NCBI GenBank assembly: GCA_945932505.1
Contig: CAMEQB010000002.1
Span: 1 to 56,840, forward strand
From: an uncultured Spirochaetales bacterium
GTDB taxonomy: Bacteria; Spirochaetota; Spirochaetia; Sphaerochaetales; Sphaerochaetaceae
Direction: 5' to 3'
Length of the DNA stretch: 56,840 bases
Position numbers and translations under genes: made by a program
In this document: positions 47,015-56,467 of the stretch, piece by piece
Layout: each line of letters begins with the position of its first letter
How positions within the stretch are numbered: the stretch's first letter is position 1
Notes under the pieces: model-generated
Told to the model about the DNA's origin: nothing
Databases searched by the model: none
Seen by the model: the letters and a program-made list of their open reading frames with translations, nothing else

Positions 47015-47539
47015 ATGGATTGGACTCTGGCTGTAGGCAGCCTTAATTTTGGTATATTTGATCTTGTTACAGTTGCTATTGTGCTTATTTCAGGCATTGC
47101 AGGAATCGCATTGGGCTTTTCCCGTTCTGCTTTGAAAATGCTTTCATATGTTCTTTCTTTTCCTTTGGCTCTTTTATTTGTAGAGCCTTTGTCAGCGTTT
47201 ATAAGACAGTACATTGAAATGAAGCAAATCTGGGCTAGTCTATTATCCTACGTCATACTCTGTCTCTTTATTTTCCTCTTGATAAAGGGACTAGGAAACT
47301 TATTGGGCATGGCCTTCGATACTCTCTCTCTTGGCTGGCTTGACTCTACACTAGGTTTCTTCTTCTGTGGATTTATTGCCTTTATGCTTGTCTTTATATT
47401 ATTGGAGTTGGCTTCACTTCAGCATTTTGTTGATCTAATGCCTTTAAAAGAAAACAGCATCATCTACACAAAGTTCTTCTGTAGAGTATTCCCAACAATA
47501 GACAGAGCACTCAAAGGAGCAATAGTTGCCATTAGATAA
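47015..47539 (+). CDS. CvpA-family membrane protein
   Basis: 174 aa; four TM; GIAGIALGFSRSALKMLSYVLSFPLALLFVEPLSAFI; KGLGNLLGMAFDTLSLGWLDSTLGFFFCG. Confidence 0.82.
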   Translation: MDWTLAVGSLNFGIFDLVTVAIVLISGIAGIALGFSRSALKMLSYVLSFPLALLFVEPLSAFIRQYIEMKQIWASLLSYVILCLFIFLLIKGLGNLLGMAFDTLSLGWLDSTLGFFFCGFIAFMLVFILLELASLQHFVDLMPLKENSIIYTKFFCRVFPTIDRALKGAIVAIR

Positions 47540-48683
47540 TCTTTTTCATATTCAGAATAAGACTGCTCAAGATATTCTGAATAGTTATTCCTCAGGTCTT
47601 CTTCCACAATCATTATTATTCTATGGCCCTAAAAACTCAGGGCGTCTTACTGGAGCCATGGATCTCTCTTTCTTTCTTACAGGAGATGAAGATAAGAGAG
47701 ATATTCTTCGTTCCAATTCCATCATCTATCTTCCATCTAGGGAGATGAGTGGTAGAATAAGGACTGCTTTGGAGCTGTTTAAGACGCAGAGGACAAGAAG
47801 TGCCAGATTGTTTCTGATAGAGAGTATCAGACTGGCATTAATGCAGTATCATCCTGCGCTCTCCGCTTCTGCAACCAGCACCTCCAGTTCATATTTCTCA
47901 CTATCTGGAGAGATAGACGAAGTGCTATTGAATCTCGAAGACGATAGAGATTACTCCGATAAAGAGATAAACGAAATAGTAAAAAGCCTAGATAGATGTC
48001 TCGATCCTCGCTTCCTATACTGTGGTAAAAAGAGCCCCAGTACAGTGACCATAGACCAGATCAGGGCGGTACAAGAGTATTTTTCGCAGCTAGGAGAGGA
48101 GAAAGTCGTAGTATTTGAAAATGTAGAGGATGCAACAGACGGAGCAAAGAACAGCCTCTTGAAGATGCTGGAGGAGCCGGAGGAGAAGAGTCATATGATT
48201 CTTCTTTCATCGAATCCTCAGAAATTGTTGGAGACTATTCTCTCCAGAGTTAGGAAATTCCAGTTTCCACCTCTAGGAGAGAAGAAGACTGCAAGTCTTA
48301 TTAAAGAGAAGTTTGGAGTCTGGGAAGAATATCCATCCTTTGATTCTTTTTTCTTTGAGAAGGGAAGCGGAGAAGAAGCCAGGAAAGAGTTCGATAGAGA
48401 CTTGAATGCGGTATCGGAGGCGTTGATATCATCGAAGCCTTTAGTCGGAGAAAATGAAGAAGAAATACTTTCTTCATTGGAAAAACTCTCTGCTTGGAGC
48501 CACTTTGTTGAAAGTTTGTTATATTTATTAGAAAAGGCTTGGAAAGAGGGCAGGATAAACAGCATCAACGCCAAGAGAAAGGCAGAGATCCTCAATTCTT
48601 ATACTATCTCCACCGATGTTTATAACATGGGACCAAGAATGGCCTTTGATTTACTTTTAAGGGAGGCAATCAGTGTCAAATAG
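47526..48683 (+). CDS. holB: DNA polymerase III delta-prime-like subunit
   Basis: 385 aa; QSLLFYGPKNSGR, TVTIDQIRAVQEYFSQ, KVVVFENVEDATDGAKNSLLKMLEEPEEKSHMILLSSNPQKLLETILSRVRKF. Confidence 0.85.
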   Translation: MPLDNLFHIQNKTAQDILNSYSSGLLPQSLLFYGPKNSGRLTGAMDLSFFLTGDEDKRDILRSNSIIYLPSREMSGRIRTALELFKTQRTRSARLFLIESIRLALMQYHPALSASATSTSSSYFSLSGEIDEVLLNLEDDRDYSDKEINEIVKSLDRCLDPRFLYCGKKSPSTVTIDQIRAVQEYFSQLGEEKVVVFENVEDATDGAKNSLLKMLEEPEEKSHMILLSSNPQKLLETILSRVRKFQFPPLGEKKTASLIKEKFGVWEEYPSFDSFFFEKGSGEEARKEFDRDLNAVSEALISSKPLVGENEEEILSSLEKLSAWSHFVESLLYLLEKAWKEGRINSINAKRKAEILNSYTISTDVYNMGPRMAFDLLLREAISVK

Positions 48684-49848
48684 ATTACTTAGGAGGGTGT
48701 CTGAAGATCTTTCTTCATGCCCTGAAAAGGAGTTGAAAAATCTAATCTTGCAGGCCCTGGAAGAGAGCGATATATATTCGGCTCTCTTTAATAGCCTTGA
48801 TGAGGGACATGTAATAATCGATGAGAAGGGTGTTGTAATAATGGCCAATCAACGTGTTTTCTCTCTTGTCCCATATCAGAGAAAATATAGAAACCGTCCT
48901 CTGGAAGGAATGACGCTGAGAGAGTGTATCTCAGACGAAGACTTATGTAGTTATGTTGAGAATGTAATAAAAGGTAAAGACAAGGGAGAGGACAGAGACT
49001 TTACTATTCAAGTCGGGGCTGAGCTAAGGACACTTAGAGTTTCATTTAGACGCCTCTATTCTACATCTAATCAGTACATGGATATCATCATATCCGATAT
49101 CTCGGAAGATATAAGAAAAGAAACAAGACTGAGACGAAGTGAAAGCCTGGCTAGTATGACTACTATGGCGGCAGGGGTAGCACATGAAATAAAGAACCCG
49201 CTTGCAGCCATGCAGATACATACTCAGCTAATGAGAAAAGCATTCCAGCGCTATGGATCCTTGGACGAAGAAAAGGCTGACAAATACTTATCTGTCATAG
49301 AAGAAGAGACGGAGCACTTAAATAAAATAGCCGTGGACTTCTTATATGCAGTAAAACCACTGGATGTTGAATTGAGACTTGGGTCTCTTAATGAAGAGAT
49401 AGATGAAGTTGTATCTTTCCTTCTTCCTGAAGCGGAAGAAAAGAATATAAATGTAGAGACGAAGCTGGATCCATTTATTCCACGAATCGAGTTTGACGCT
49501 AGGCTTATTAAGCAGGCTCTCCTTAATCTTGTTCAGAACGCTTTTGCTGCCATGGATAATGGTGGAAAACTCTATATCTACAGCAAGAATGAAGGAGACT
49601 TCATTTCACTAAGAATAAAAGATACAGGTTGTGGAATACCGGAGGAGAAGCTCTCGAAGATATTCGAGCCTTATTTCACTACAAAGGCCAGTGGAACTGG
49701 GCTTGGTCTGACTCTGGTTTATAAGATAATGAAGGAACATAATGGAGATATCCACGTAAAGAGTGAAGAGGGAAAGGGAACCGAGTTTATTCTGGAGTTC
49801 CCTGTTCCTGTAAGTGAACGAAGAGCATTGGAGGGAGGAAAAGAGTGA
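48673..49848 (+). CDS. PAS-containing sensor histidine kinase (NtrB-like)
   Basis: 391 aa; AAGVAHEIKNPLAAMQIHTQLM H-box, ALLNLVQNAFAAM, DTGCGIPEEKLSKIFEPYFTTKASGTGLGL; GTG start. Confidence 0.92.
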   Translation: MSNRLLRRVSEDLSSCPEKELKNLILQALEESDIYSALFNSLDEGHVIIDEKGVVIMANQRVFSLVPYQRKYRNRPLEGMTLRECISDEDLCSYVENVIKGKDKGEDRDFTIQVGAELRTLRVSFRRLYSTSNQYMDIIISDISEDIRKETRLRRSESLASMTTMAAGVAHEIKNPLAAMQIHTQLMRKAFQRYGSLDEEKADKYLSVIEEETEHLNKIAVDFLYAVKPLDVELRLGSLNEEIDEVVSFLLPEAEEKNINVETKLDPFIPRIEFDARLIKQALLNLVQNAFAAMDNGGKLYIYSKNEGDFISLRIKDTGCGIPEEKLSKIFEPYFTTKASGTGLGLTLVYKIMKEHNGDIHVKSEEGKGTEFILEFPVPVSERRALEGGKE

Positions 49849-51209
49849 AGACAATACTAATAGTAGATGATGAAAAAAACATTGTCAGCGGTCTAGAAGA
49901 AGCTTTCACTTTAGAGTCCTATAATGTCTTGACGGCTTATGACGGTAAGGAAGCTTGGGATAAAGTCAACACTAATAACGTTGACCTTGTGATCACAGAC
50001 CTGAGAATGCCCATGATGAATGGAAACGAGCTTGTGGAGAAAATCAGCTCTTCTTATCCTACACTTCCTGTTATAGTACTTACAGGCCACGGAACAATAG
50101 AGACTGCTGTAGAATCTATGCGTCGCGGTGCAGTAGATTTCTTCACGAAACCAGTAGACTTGGATAAGCTCTTTCTTGTTGTAAAGAAGTGCCTTGCAAA
50201 CAGCGAACTTCAGGAACAGAACAAAAAACTTACTGAAGAAATAGAGAAACTAAAGAACCAGCAGAAATACTCCAAGATAATCGGAAAGAGCGGCAAAGTC
50301 GCAACATTGATGGAGACGATAAACCAAGTTGCTCCCAGTAAAGCCACTGTTCTTATTACCGGTGAAAGCGGAACAGGAAAGGAGCTGGTTGCTGATGCCA
50401 TAGAGTCTCTCTCTACTCGTCATGGTAAGCCATTTATCAAAGTGCACTGCGCTTCTCTCTCTTCAACTCTCCTTGAATCTGAGCTTTTCGGCCATGAGAA
50501 AGGAGCCTTTACTGGTGCTACCAGTCAGAAAAAAGGAAGATTTGAGCTTGCTGACGGAGGAACTCTCTTCCTGGACGAAATCGGGGAAATCGATGCAGCT
50601 ACTCAAGTCAAGCTGTTGAGAGTCCTACAGGAGAGGGAGTTTGAGAGAGTAGGTGGCGAGAAAACAATAAGTGTTGATGTAAGAGTCATTGCAGCTACCA
50701 ACAGAGATCTGAAAGAAGAAGTAAGAAAGGGTAACTTCAGAGAAGACTTATACTTCAGACTCGCTGTAGTTGAGATCAGCGTGCCTCCTCTCAGGGAACG
50801 AAAAGAGGATATAGACCTTCTCTCTCTTTCTTTTGTAAAGGAAGTTGCAAAGGAAAATGGCAGGGAAATAGACGGCATTTCACCTCATGCCAGAAAGGCT
50901 CTCTTCAGCTACTCATGGCCTGGCAATATCAGAGAGCTTAAGAACTGTATGGAAAGCGCTGTTGTCATGGCCAAGGGAAAGACCATCGAATATGATGACC
51001 TTCCTTCCCATATCAGAGGTGAAAGCGATAAAGAGAAGTCTATATCTCTCGATCTCCCGATTTCTATGGAGGATGCAGAGAAGGCTATCATTATGGAGAC
51101 CATCTCTTTTGCTGGCGGCAATAAGACTAAGGCTGCAGAGATATTGGGAATAGGAAGAAAGACTCTACATAGAAAGCTCTCTGAATGGAAGGTCTCCGAT
51201 GACGATTGA
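49845..51209 (+). CDS. Sigma54-dependent response regulator (NtrC family)
   Basis: 454 aa; receiver DLVITDLRMPMMNGNELV, GESGTGKELVADAIES, GAFTGA, Fis-type HTH NKTKAAEILGIGRKTLHRKL. Confidence 0.95.
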   Translation: MKTILIVDDEKNIVSGLEEAFTLESYNVLTAYDGKEAWDKVNTNNVDLVITDLRMPMMNGNELVEKISSSYPTLPVIVLTGHGTIETAVESMRRGAVDFFTKPVDLDKLFLVVKKCLANSELQEQNKKLTEEIEKLKNQQKYSKIIGKSGKVATLMETINQVAPSKATVLITGESGTGKELVADAIESLSTRHGKPFIKVHCASLSSTLLESELFGHEKGAFTGATSQKKGRFELADGGTLFLDEIGEIDAATQVKLLRVLQEREFERVGGEKTISVDVRVIAATNRDLKEEVRKGNFREDLYFRLAVVEISVPPLRERKEDIDLLSLSFVKEVAKENGREIDGISPHARKALFSYSWPGNIRELKNCMESAVVMAKGKTIEYDDLPSHIRGESDKEKSISLDLPISMEDAEKAIIMETISFAGGNKTKAAEILGIGRKTLHRKLSEWKVSDDD

Positions 51210-53277
51210 GGATGTTTTCTCACCCTTCGGCATTCTGAAGAAAAAGCTAGGCCTTTATACTTATAGAGAAGACCAGGAAAAGATGGCGACCTTGGTCGAG
51301 ACTGCCTTTGAAAATGGAGTCCCTGCCGTTGTTGAGGCTGGAACCGGTATCGGTAAGTCTTTTGCCTATCTTGTTCCTGCCTTTCTTCTCTTGGAGCGTA
51401 ATCCAGAATCGAGAGTAATTGTGGCCACCAGTACAATTCCTTTACAGAAGCAGCTCTACGACAAGGATGTGCCTTTTTTGATGGATGCCCTCTCTATGCA
51501 TCCGAAAGTTGCAATTCTCTACGGTAGGGCAAATTATCTATGCCTCCGTAAATATAGAGCCCAAGAAGCAGAGACATCTCTTCTCACAGAAGACAAAAAA
51601 TCAGGAGAAGGAAAACTAAGAGACTGGGTTGAAACAACATTTACTGGAAGTAGGTCTGACATTACAGACAGCAGAGTGGCATACTTGATGAGAGAGCTTA
51701 TGAGCGACGAAGATGACTGCTTAGGCCGTACTTGTCCTTTCTATGATGAATGCTTTTTTTATAGAGCAAGGAAAATCGCTCAAAATGCCAGACTTATCAT
51801 CACAAACCACCATATAGTTTTGTCTGATGCCGAGATTAGGTGGGAGAATGGAGAAGACTTCTCTGAGCCTACTATACTTCCTGGTTACACGCACTTGGTC
51901 ATAGACGAAGCCCACCACATTGAAAGTGAAGCTACAGATTCATTCAGCAATAAATACTCATTGGCTCAGGTAAGGTTTAACTGCGATAGTCTCAAGAGAA
52001 AAATGGGGAGATATGGAAATATAAGCTTAATAGAGTTTTTGTCTCCCTATGAAAGAGAAGATGCCAGAGGCGAGGGTAGGATACTGTTGAAGGCCCTTGA
52101 ATCCTTAGTGGCTGAAGCCGAAGAGTATGACGGAGTATTGAAAAGAGTCCTTACTTGTTTTCCAGATAGAAGAGCCATGCTTTTTAGAGAAGAGTTCTTC
52201 GCCCGTTTTAGAAACACTATTAGTGTGGGTGAAGAAGTTGCATTGATGATGAGAAATTTGGGCGAGAGAATCATGAGCATCTGGGAAAGCGACGCGGAGG
52301 AAGTGAAGCAATATATCGACAGAGCAAATAGATATGGCAATGCTCTATGCTATTTGTCTGATGTGCTTCGTTCTTGGATTCGTTTTAACGATTATGATAA
52401 CTATATTCCTTATGCCACTGACGGCCCGGACGGCTCTCCTATAATCTCTATTGCCCCAATGGAAGTGGGGCCAAAACTAAAAGAGAGACTTGTGGACCAG
52501 CTGGATAGCCTTATTTATTGCTCTGCAACTTTAAGTGTGGGCAAGAATTTCGACTACTTTTCAAAGAGATCCGGACTAGCGGGTAATAACCTTGTTCTTA
52601 AAGGGCTATATCCTTCTCCCTTCGATTTCCAGCACCAACTTATGTATCTAATACCTCAAGACGGAAGAGAATGGAAGAAAAATGACGACAGTTATGTGGA
52701 GTATGCTTCATCTATCATCAAAGACTCTATCCTCTCCAGTGGTGGAGGAGCATTGGTCCTCTTTACTTCTTTTTCTATGATGAATGAGGTTTATGATAGA
52801 GTTTCCAAAGAGATAGGAGACGACATGGAGCTGTTGCTGCAGAATCCTAATACAAGTAGGCATGTACTGCTTAATAGGTTCAAAAACAGCGAGGATGCTT
52901 CTCTCTTCGCCACATCTTCCTTCTGGGAAGGAATAGATGCCCCGGGAAACACGCTGAGACTTGTAATAATAGTGAAGCTCCCATTTGAAGTGCCTTCAGA
53001 TCCTATAAATATGGCTCGAAGTAGATATATAGATATGCATAGTGAGAAGGGATCATTTATGACTCTTACAGTTCCTAACGCCGTAATAAAGATGAAACAG
53101 GGGGTAGGAAGACTGATAAGAAATGAAGAAGACAAGGGCATTGTCATGATCCTTGACGGAAGAATCGTAAAGAAGGGATATAGATTTATGATGTTCTCTT
53201 CTCTTCCTGATGGATACTATCCTGAAGACACTATGGTTGAAAATATTCCTTCTAAGATAGAGAATTTCTTGTATTGA
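51199..53277 (+). CDS. dinG: DinG-family ATP-dependent helicase
   Basis: 692 aa; VVEAGTGIGKSFAYLVPA, C-rich ECFFYRARKIAQNARLIITNHH, VIDEAHHIE (DEAH), VLFTSFSMMNEVYDRV, FWEGIDAPG, GVGRLIRNEEDKGIVMILDGRI. Confidence 0.9.
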   Translation: MTIEDVFSPFGILKKKLGLYTYREDQEKMATLVETAFENGVPAVVEAGTGIGKSFAYLVPAFLLLERNPESRVIVATSTIPLQKQLYDKDVPFLMDALSMHPKVAILYGRANYLCLRKYRAQEAETSLLTEDKKSGEGKLRDWVETTFTGSRSDITDSRVAYLMRELMSDEDDCLGRTCPFYDECFFYRARKIAQNARLIITNHHIVLSDAEIRWENGEDFSEPTILPGYTHLVIDEAHHIESEATDSFSNKYSLAQVRFNCDSLKRKMGRYGNISLIEFLSPYEREDARGEGRILLKALESLVAEAEEYDGVLKRVLTCFPDRRAMLFREEFFARFRNTISVGEEVALMMRNLGERIMSIWESDAEEVKQYIDRANRYGNALCYLSDVLRSWIRFNDYDNYIPYATDGPDGSPIISIAPMEVGPKLKERLVDQLDSLIYCSATLSVGKNFDYFSKRSGLAGNNLVLKGLYPSPFDFQHQLMYLIPQDGREWKKNDDSYVEYASSIIKDSILSSGGGALVLFTSFSMMNEVYDRVSKEIGDDMELLLQNPNTSRHVLLNRFKNSEDASLFATSSFWEGIDAPGNTLRLVIIVKLPFEVPSDPINMARSRYIDMHSEKGSFMTLTVPNAVIKMKQGVGRLIRNEEDKGIVMILDGRIVKKGYRFMMFSSLPDGYYPEDTMVENIPSKIENFLY

Positions 53278-53284
53278 GAGAGTT

Positions 53285-54319
53285 ATGGATAGAGATGAAG
53301 TAAATGCAAAGATCAATGGATTCTATGCCTTCCGTACGGGATGGCCGGAGTATCGTAACTCTATATTTCGTGACAAAGTAGAGATCGTTACAAATGGAAG
53401 AGGGCGGATAATCGGAGTTACAAATCCTTTGTCCCTTAGATACGCTGTCATTCCTCCCACTGCCGAGGGAATACAGATTATAGAAATAGGGAAGAATGCA
53501 TTCTCAGAGTGCAAGAATCTTAGATCCATCAGGTTTTCTAATAATCTTGAGTACTGTGCTGACGGTGCTTTTTCAGGAACAGAAAGCCTTGAAGAGTGTG
53601 TGTTTACTTCTAAAGAGATAGAATTTGGAGAGGGAGTATTCTCTTCTTCCGGTATTAAGAGCTTTTCTTTTCCTCCAGAAAATACAGAAGTTCCTGCAAA
53701 ATTCTTTCAAGATGCCAATCGTCTATTTTCTGTTTCACTCCCTCATGGGTTAAATAGAATCGGGACTCTCTCTTTTTCTGGTACAAAGAACCTGAGAAGT
53801 ATAGACTTGGGTTTTAGAATTAAAGAAATCCCAGATGGGGCTTTTCTTGGTAGCGCTATAGAGTCTATATCTCTTCCTCACTCTATTAAGCGTATCGGTG
53901 TCGCTGCCTTCTCCTCTGCATCCAACTTGAAATCTATCTGGTATGATGGAGTCAAAGATGAGTTTAGAAATCTCTCTTTCGGCCTCCATTGGAACAAGGG
54001 AATAAGAAAAGACGCTGTTCTATATATTAAAGATGATAGGGGAGGCTGGGTTGATGCCTTCAGCCAAGAAAGAAAAGAAAAAGAAGAGAAAATAAACAGG
54101 AAAGACGAAGAGATAGAAAAAAACTTGAAAGTTCTTGGCTTCGATACTCTTCCGACCCTTGAGGAGCTAAATAAGAGATATAGACTTCTCTCTCGTAAAT
54201 TCCATCCTGATTCAATTTCATCCTTGGGTTTAGATCAAGAGTATTTGGATTTTGCTTCTAGACGCTTCCAGGAGATACATGAAGCCTACTTGGACATAGT
54301 CAAACTAATAAAAAAATGA
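53285..54319 (+). CDS. BspA-type leucine-rich-repeat protein with C-terminal J domain
   Basis: 344 aa; LRR_5-like repeats (IEIGKNAFSECKNLRSIRFSNNLEYCADGAFSGTESLEECVF...); C-terminal PTLEELNKRYRLLSRKFHPDSISSLGLDQEYLDFASRRFQEIHEAYLDIV with HPD. Confidence 0.85.
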   Translation: MDRDEVNAKINGFYAFRTGWPEYRNSIFRDKVEIVTNGRGRIIGVTNPLSLRYAVIPPTAEGIQIIEIGKNAFSECKNLRSIRFSNNLEYCADGAFSGTESLEECVFTSKEIEFGEGVFSSSGIKSFSFPPENTEVPAKFFQDANRLFSVSLPHGLNRIGTLSFSGTKNLRSIDLGFRIKEIPDGAFLGSAIESISLPHSIKRIGVAAFSSASNLKSIWYDGVKDEFRNLSFGLHWNKGIRKDAVLYIKDDRGGWVDAFSQERKEKEEKINRKDEEIEKNLKVLGFDTLPTLEELNKRYRLLSRKFHPDSISSLGLDQEYLDFASRRFQEIHEAYLDIVKLIKK

Positions 54320-54337
54320 GGGAATTTCTTCCCTCAT
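54310..54337 (-). terminator. Intrinsic terminator downstream of groES
   Basis: Minus strand TGAGGGAAGAAATTCCCTCATTTTTTTA. Confidence 0.8.
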
Positions 54338-54358
54338 CAGCGCACTTAAGTCTATCTG

Positions 54359-54622
54359 TTACTCAATGATAGCAAGGATATCGCCAGCACCAAGGATGAG
54401 ATACTCCTCTCCATTGTCCTTGATCTGTGTTCCTGCATATTTATCATGTAGAACCTGCTGACCGACTTTGACCTTGATTGATTCGTCGTCGCCTACAGCT
54501 ACTACAGTAGCAATCTGTGTCTTTTCCTGTGCTGTCTGAGGAATAAAGAGTCCGCCAGCTGTCTTGGTCTCTGCTTCCTTAGCCTTAAGAAGAACTCTGT
54601 CTCCAAGTGGAATAATCTTCAT
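54359..54622 (-). CDS. groES: Co-chaperonin GroES
   Basis: 87 aa; [46 protein letters not shown]...[21 protein letters not shown]. Confidence 0.96.
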   Translation of the reverse strand: MKIIPLGDRVLLKAKEAETKTAGGLFIPQTAQEKTQIATVVAVGDDESIKVKVGQQVLHDKYAGTQIKDNGEEYLILGAGDILAIIE

Positions 54623-54837
54623 TTTTCTATACCTCTTGTTATAAGTTTTCTATTTTTTAGTTGTGTTTGACCACAAGTGAAAATATAACTACACAACACG
54701 TTATCGACAAGAGAAAAATGATAAGTTTTCATTTTCTGTTTTGTTTTTTTCTATCTATAAAATATGTGGAAAAAATGTAGTTTTAACTCTTGTCATATGA
54801 AGAATCATTATTATCTTTATAGCAATGGGTGTAAAAA

Positions 54838-55206
54838 ATGGAAAGAAATGCATTGGCAAAGAGTGTTTCCAATAAAGGAGAAGTAGGTGGGAAGATATTG
54901 AAAGATATCTTTGAAAGCTATGCCTCCATTTTCCTTCCTAGACTTGGAACGAAATGCCCAAAGTGCGAAGAGTTTAGAGCTTTCTTCCGCTATCAGCTGG
55001 CAACATATCTTTCTTTGAAAAAGAATTATACCCTTGCTCTCCCTGAAGGCGATATGGTTTCAGATTTGATTCTGGATACATATGAAGAGTTTGAAGAAGA
55101 TGTCTCTTCTTCCCAGATTCCTCTGTCAAACGAAGGAAGAGTGAATATGCTTCTGGAGATCAAAATCCAATTTCCGTGCCAAAATGACCCTCTAGAAGAG
55201 AATTAA
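54838..55206 (+). CDS. Small protein of unknown function with a CPKC motif
   Basis: 122 aa ORF; KCPKCEEFRAFFRYQLATYL; no recognised family. Confidence 0.5.
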   Translation: MERNALAKSVSNKGEVGGKILKDIFESYASIFLPRLGTKCPKCEEFRAFFRYQLATYLSLKKNYTLALPEGDMVSDLILDTYEEFEEDVSSSQIPLSNEGRVNMLLEIKIQFPCQNDPLEEN

Positions 55207-55382
55207 CAGCCTTCTGTGTCAAATTGTCTCAAAATGTAGCTTTTTCTTTTGTGCTGTGTCAAAAAGATACGATTTACATATACAGTACAAATATATAAAT
55301 ATAATTAATTCCTTTTAATATAATTAAATACTTAATATTGGCACAAATGTTTCATGTGTATAAGTGTTAAGGAGAAACCAAT

Positions 55383-56255
55383 ATGGCCGATGTAAAAAAC
55401 ACTAAATACTCTGATTCTGATAACGAAGTACTTTCAACATATTTGAAGACTATCGACAAGATCCCACTTCTTACATATGACGAAGAGTATGAACTTGCTC
55501 TCAAAGCAAAGAATGGTGACAAGAAGGCCAGAGAGAAACTAATTAACGCTAATCTCAGATTTGTCGTATCTGTAGCAAAGAAGTTCAGAGGACAGGGTAT
55601 GCCTCTTGAAGACTTGATCAACGAGGGCAACATCGGTCTTATGACAGCTGTTGATAAGTTCGAGCCAGAGAAGGGATATCACTTTATTTCATACGCTGTC
55701 TGGTGGGTAAGACAGGCTATCCTTAAGGCTCTTGCAGAGCAGTCAAGACCTGTAAGACTTCCTTTGAATAGAAGCAATGAACTTATTCAGATTGTAAGGG
55801 CAAAGAATGATCTTATCCATAATAAGGGTATAAGCGATCCCACAGTAGATGAGATAGCTGCAGCTTCTGGCTTGGATGTAACTCTTGTAAAGAACCTCTT
55901 GGAAGTGACAAGAGATATGATCAGCTTCGATAGTCCTATTAAGGGAGACGAAGAGGGGGACAGTAGCTACTTTGACTTTGTTGAGGATAAATCTCAGTCT
56001 CCTGAAGATGATGTTGTAAATCACATGATGGAGAAAGATGTAAGAGGCCTGTTGTCTGTTCTTGGAGACAAGGAGCGAGATATCATCGAGAAGAGATATG
56101 GCTTTAACGGCAACGAGCCAATGAGCCTCAAGGCAATCGGTGATGAGTATAACCTTACCAAGGAAAGAATCAGACAGATAGAGAAGGCTGCTCTCCAGAA
56201 GCTTAGAAATAATGGAGAAAGTGTGGGCCTAGAGTATTACTCAGAGGCAATGTGA
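55383..56255 (+). CDS. RNA polymerase sigma-70-family factor (RpoD/RpoS/RpoH-like)
   Basis: 290 aa; LINANLRFVVSVAKKFRGQGMPLEDLINEGNIGLMTAVDKFEPEKGYHFISYAVWWVRQAI; region 4 LKAIGDEYNLTKERIRQIEKAALQKLR. Confidence 0.93.
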   Translation: MADVKNTKYSDSDNEVLSTYLKTIDKIPLLTYDEEYELALKAKNGDKKAREKLINANLRFVVSVAKKFRGQGMPLEDLINEGNIGLMTAVDKFEPEKGYHFISYAVWWVRQAILKALAEQSRPVRLPLNRSNELIQIVRAKNDLIHNKGISDPTVDEIAAASGLDVTLVKNLLEVTRDMISFDSPIKGDEEGDSSYFDFVEDKSQSPEDDVVNHMMEKDVRGLLSVLGDKERDIIEKRYGFNGNEPMSLKAIGDEYNLTKERIRQIEKAALQKLRNNGESVGLEYYSEAM

Positions 56256-56262
56256 TAAAATT

Positions 56263-56298
56263 AAGAGCTGGGGGAGACTTCAGCTCTTTTCTTTTACA
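56263..56298 (+). terminator. Intrinsic terminator downstream of the sigma factor
   Basis: AAGAGCTG...CAGCTCTTTTCTTTT. Confidence 0.8.
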
Positions 56299-56382
56299 CT
56301 TTATTTATTGCATTTTTACAATTCATTAATGCTTTATATAGAGACAATTGCATTAAGAATGTTTTCAGAACGAGATTTTTGA

Positions 56383-56411
56383 TTGACTGTAATTTGTTTA
56401 ACTTGTAACAT
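56383..56411 (+). promoter_or_regulatory. Putative sigma70 promoter upstream of ppdK
   Basis: TTGACT - 17 nt - TAACAT. Confidence 0.55.
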
Positions 56412-56467
56412 TGAATTTGCGATTAAACAAAAATCTATTAAAAAACTTAATAAACAGGAAATTTTCA

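Noticed and set aside
54639-54735. ATAAGTTTTC direct repeats upstream of groES, or a CIRCE operator
   Set aside because: No TTAGCACTC-N9-GAGTGCTAA; the AT-rich repeats are weak and could be chance in this region.
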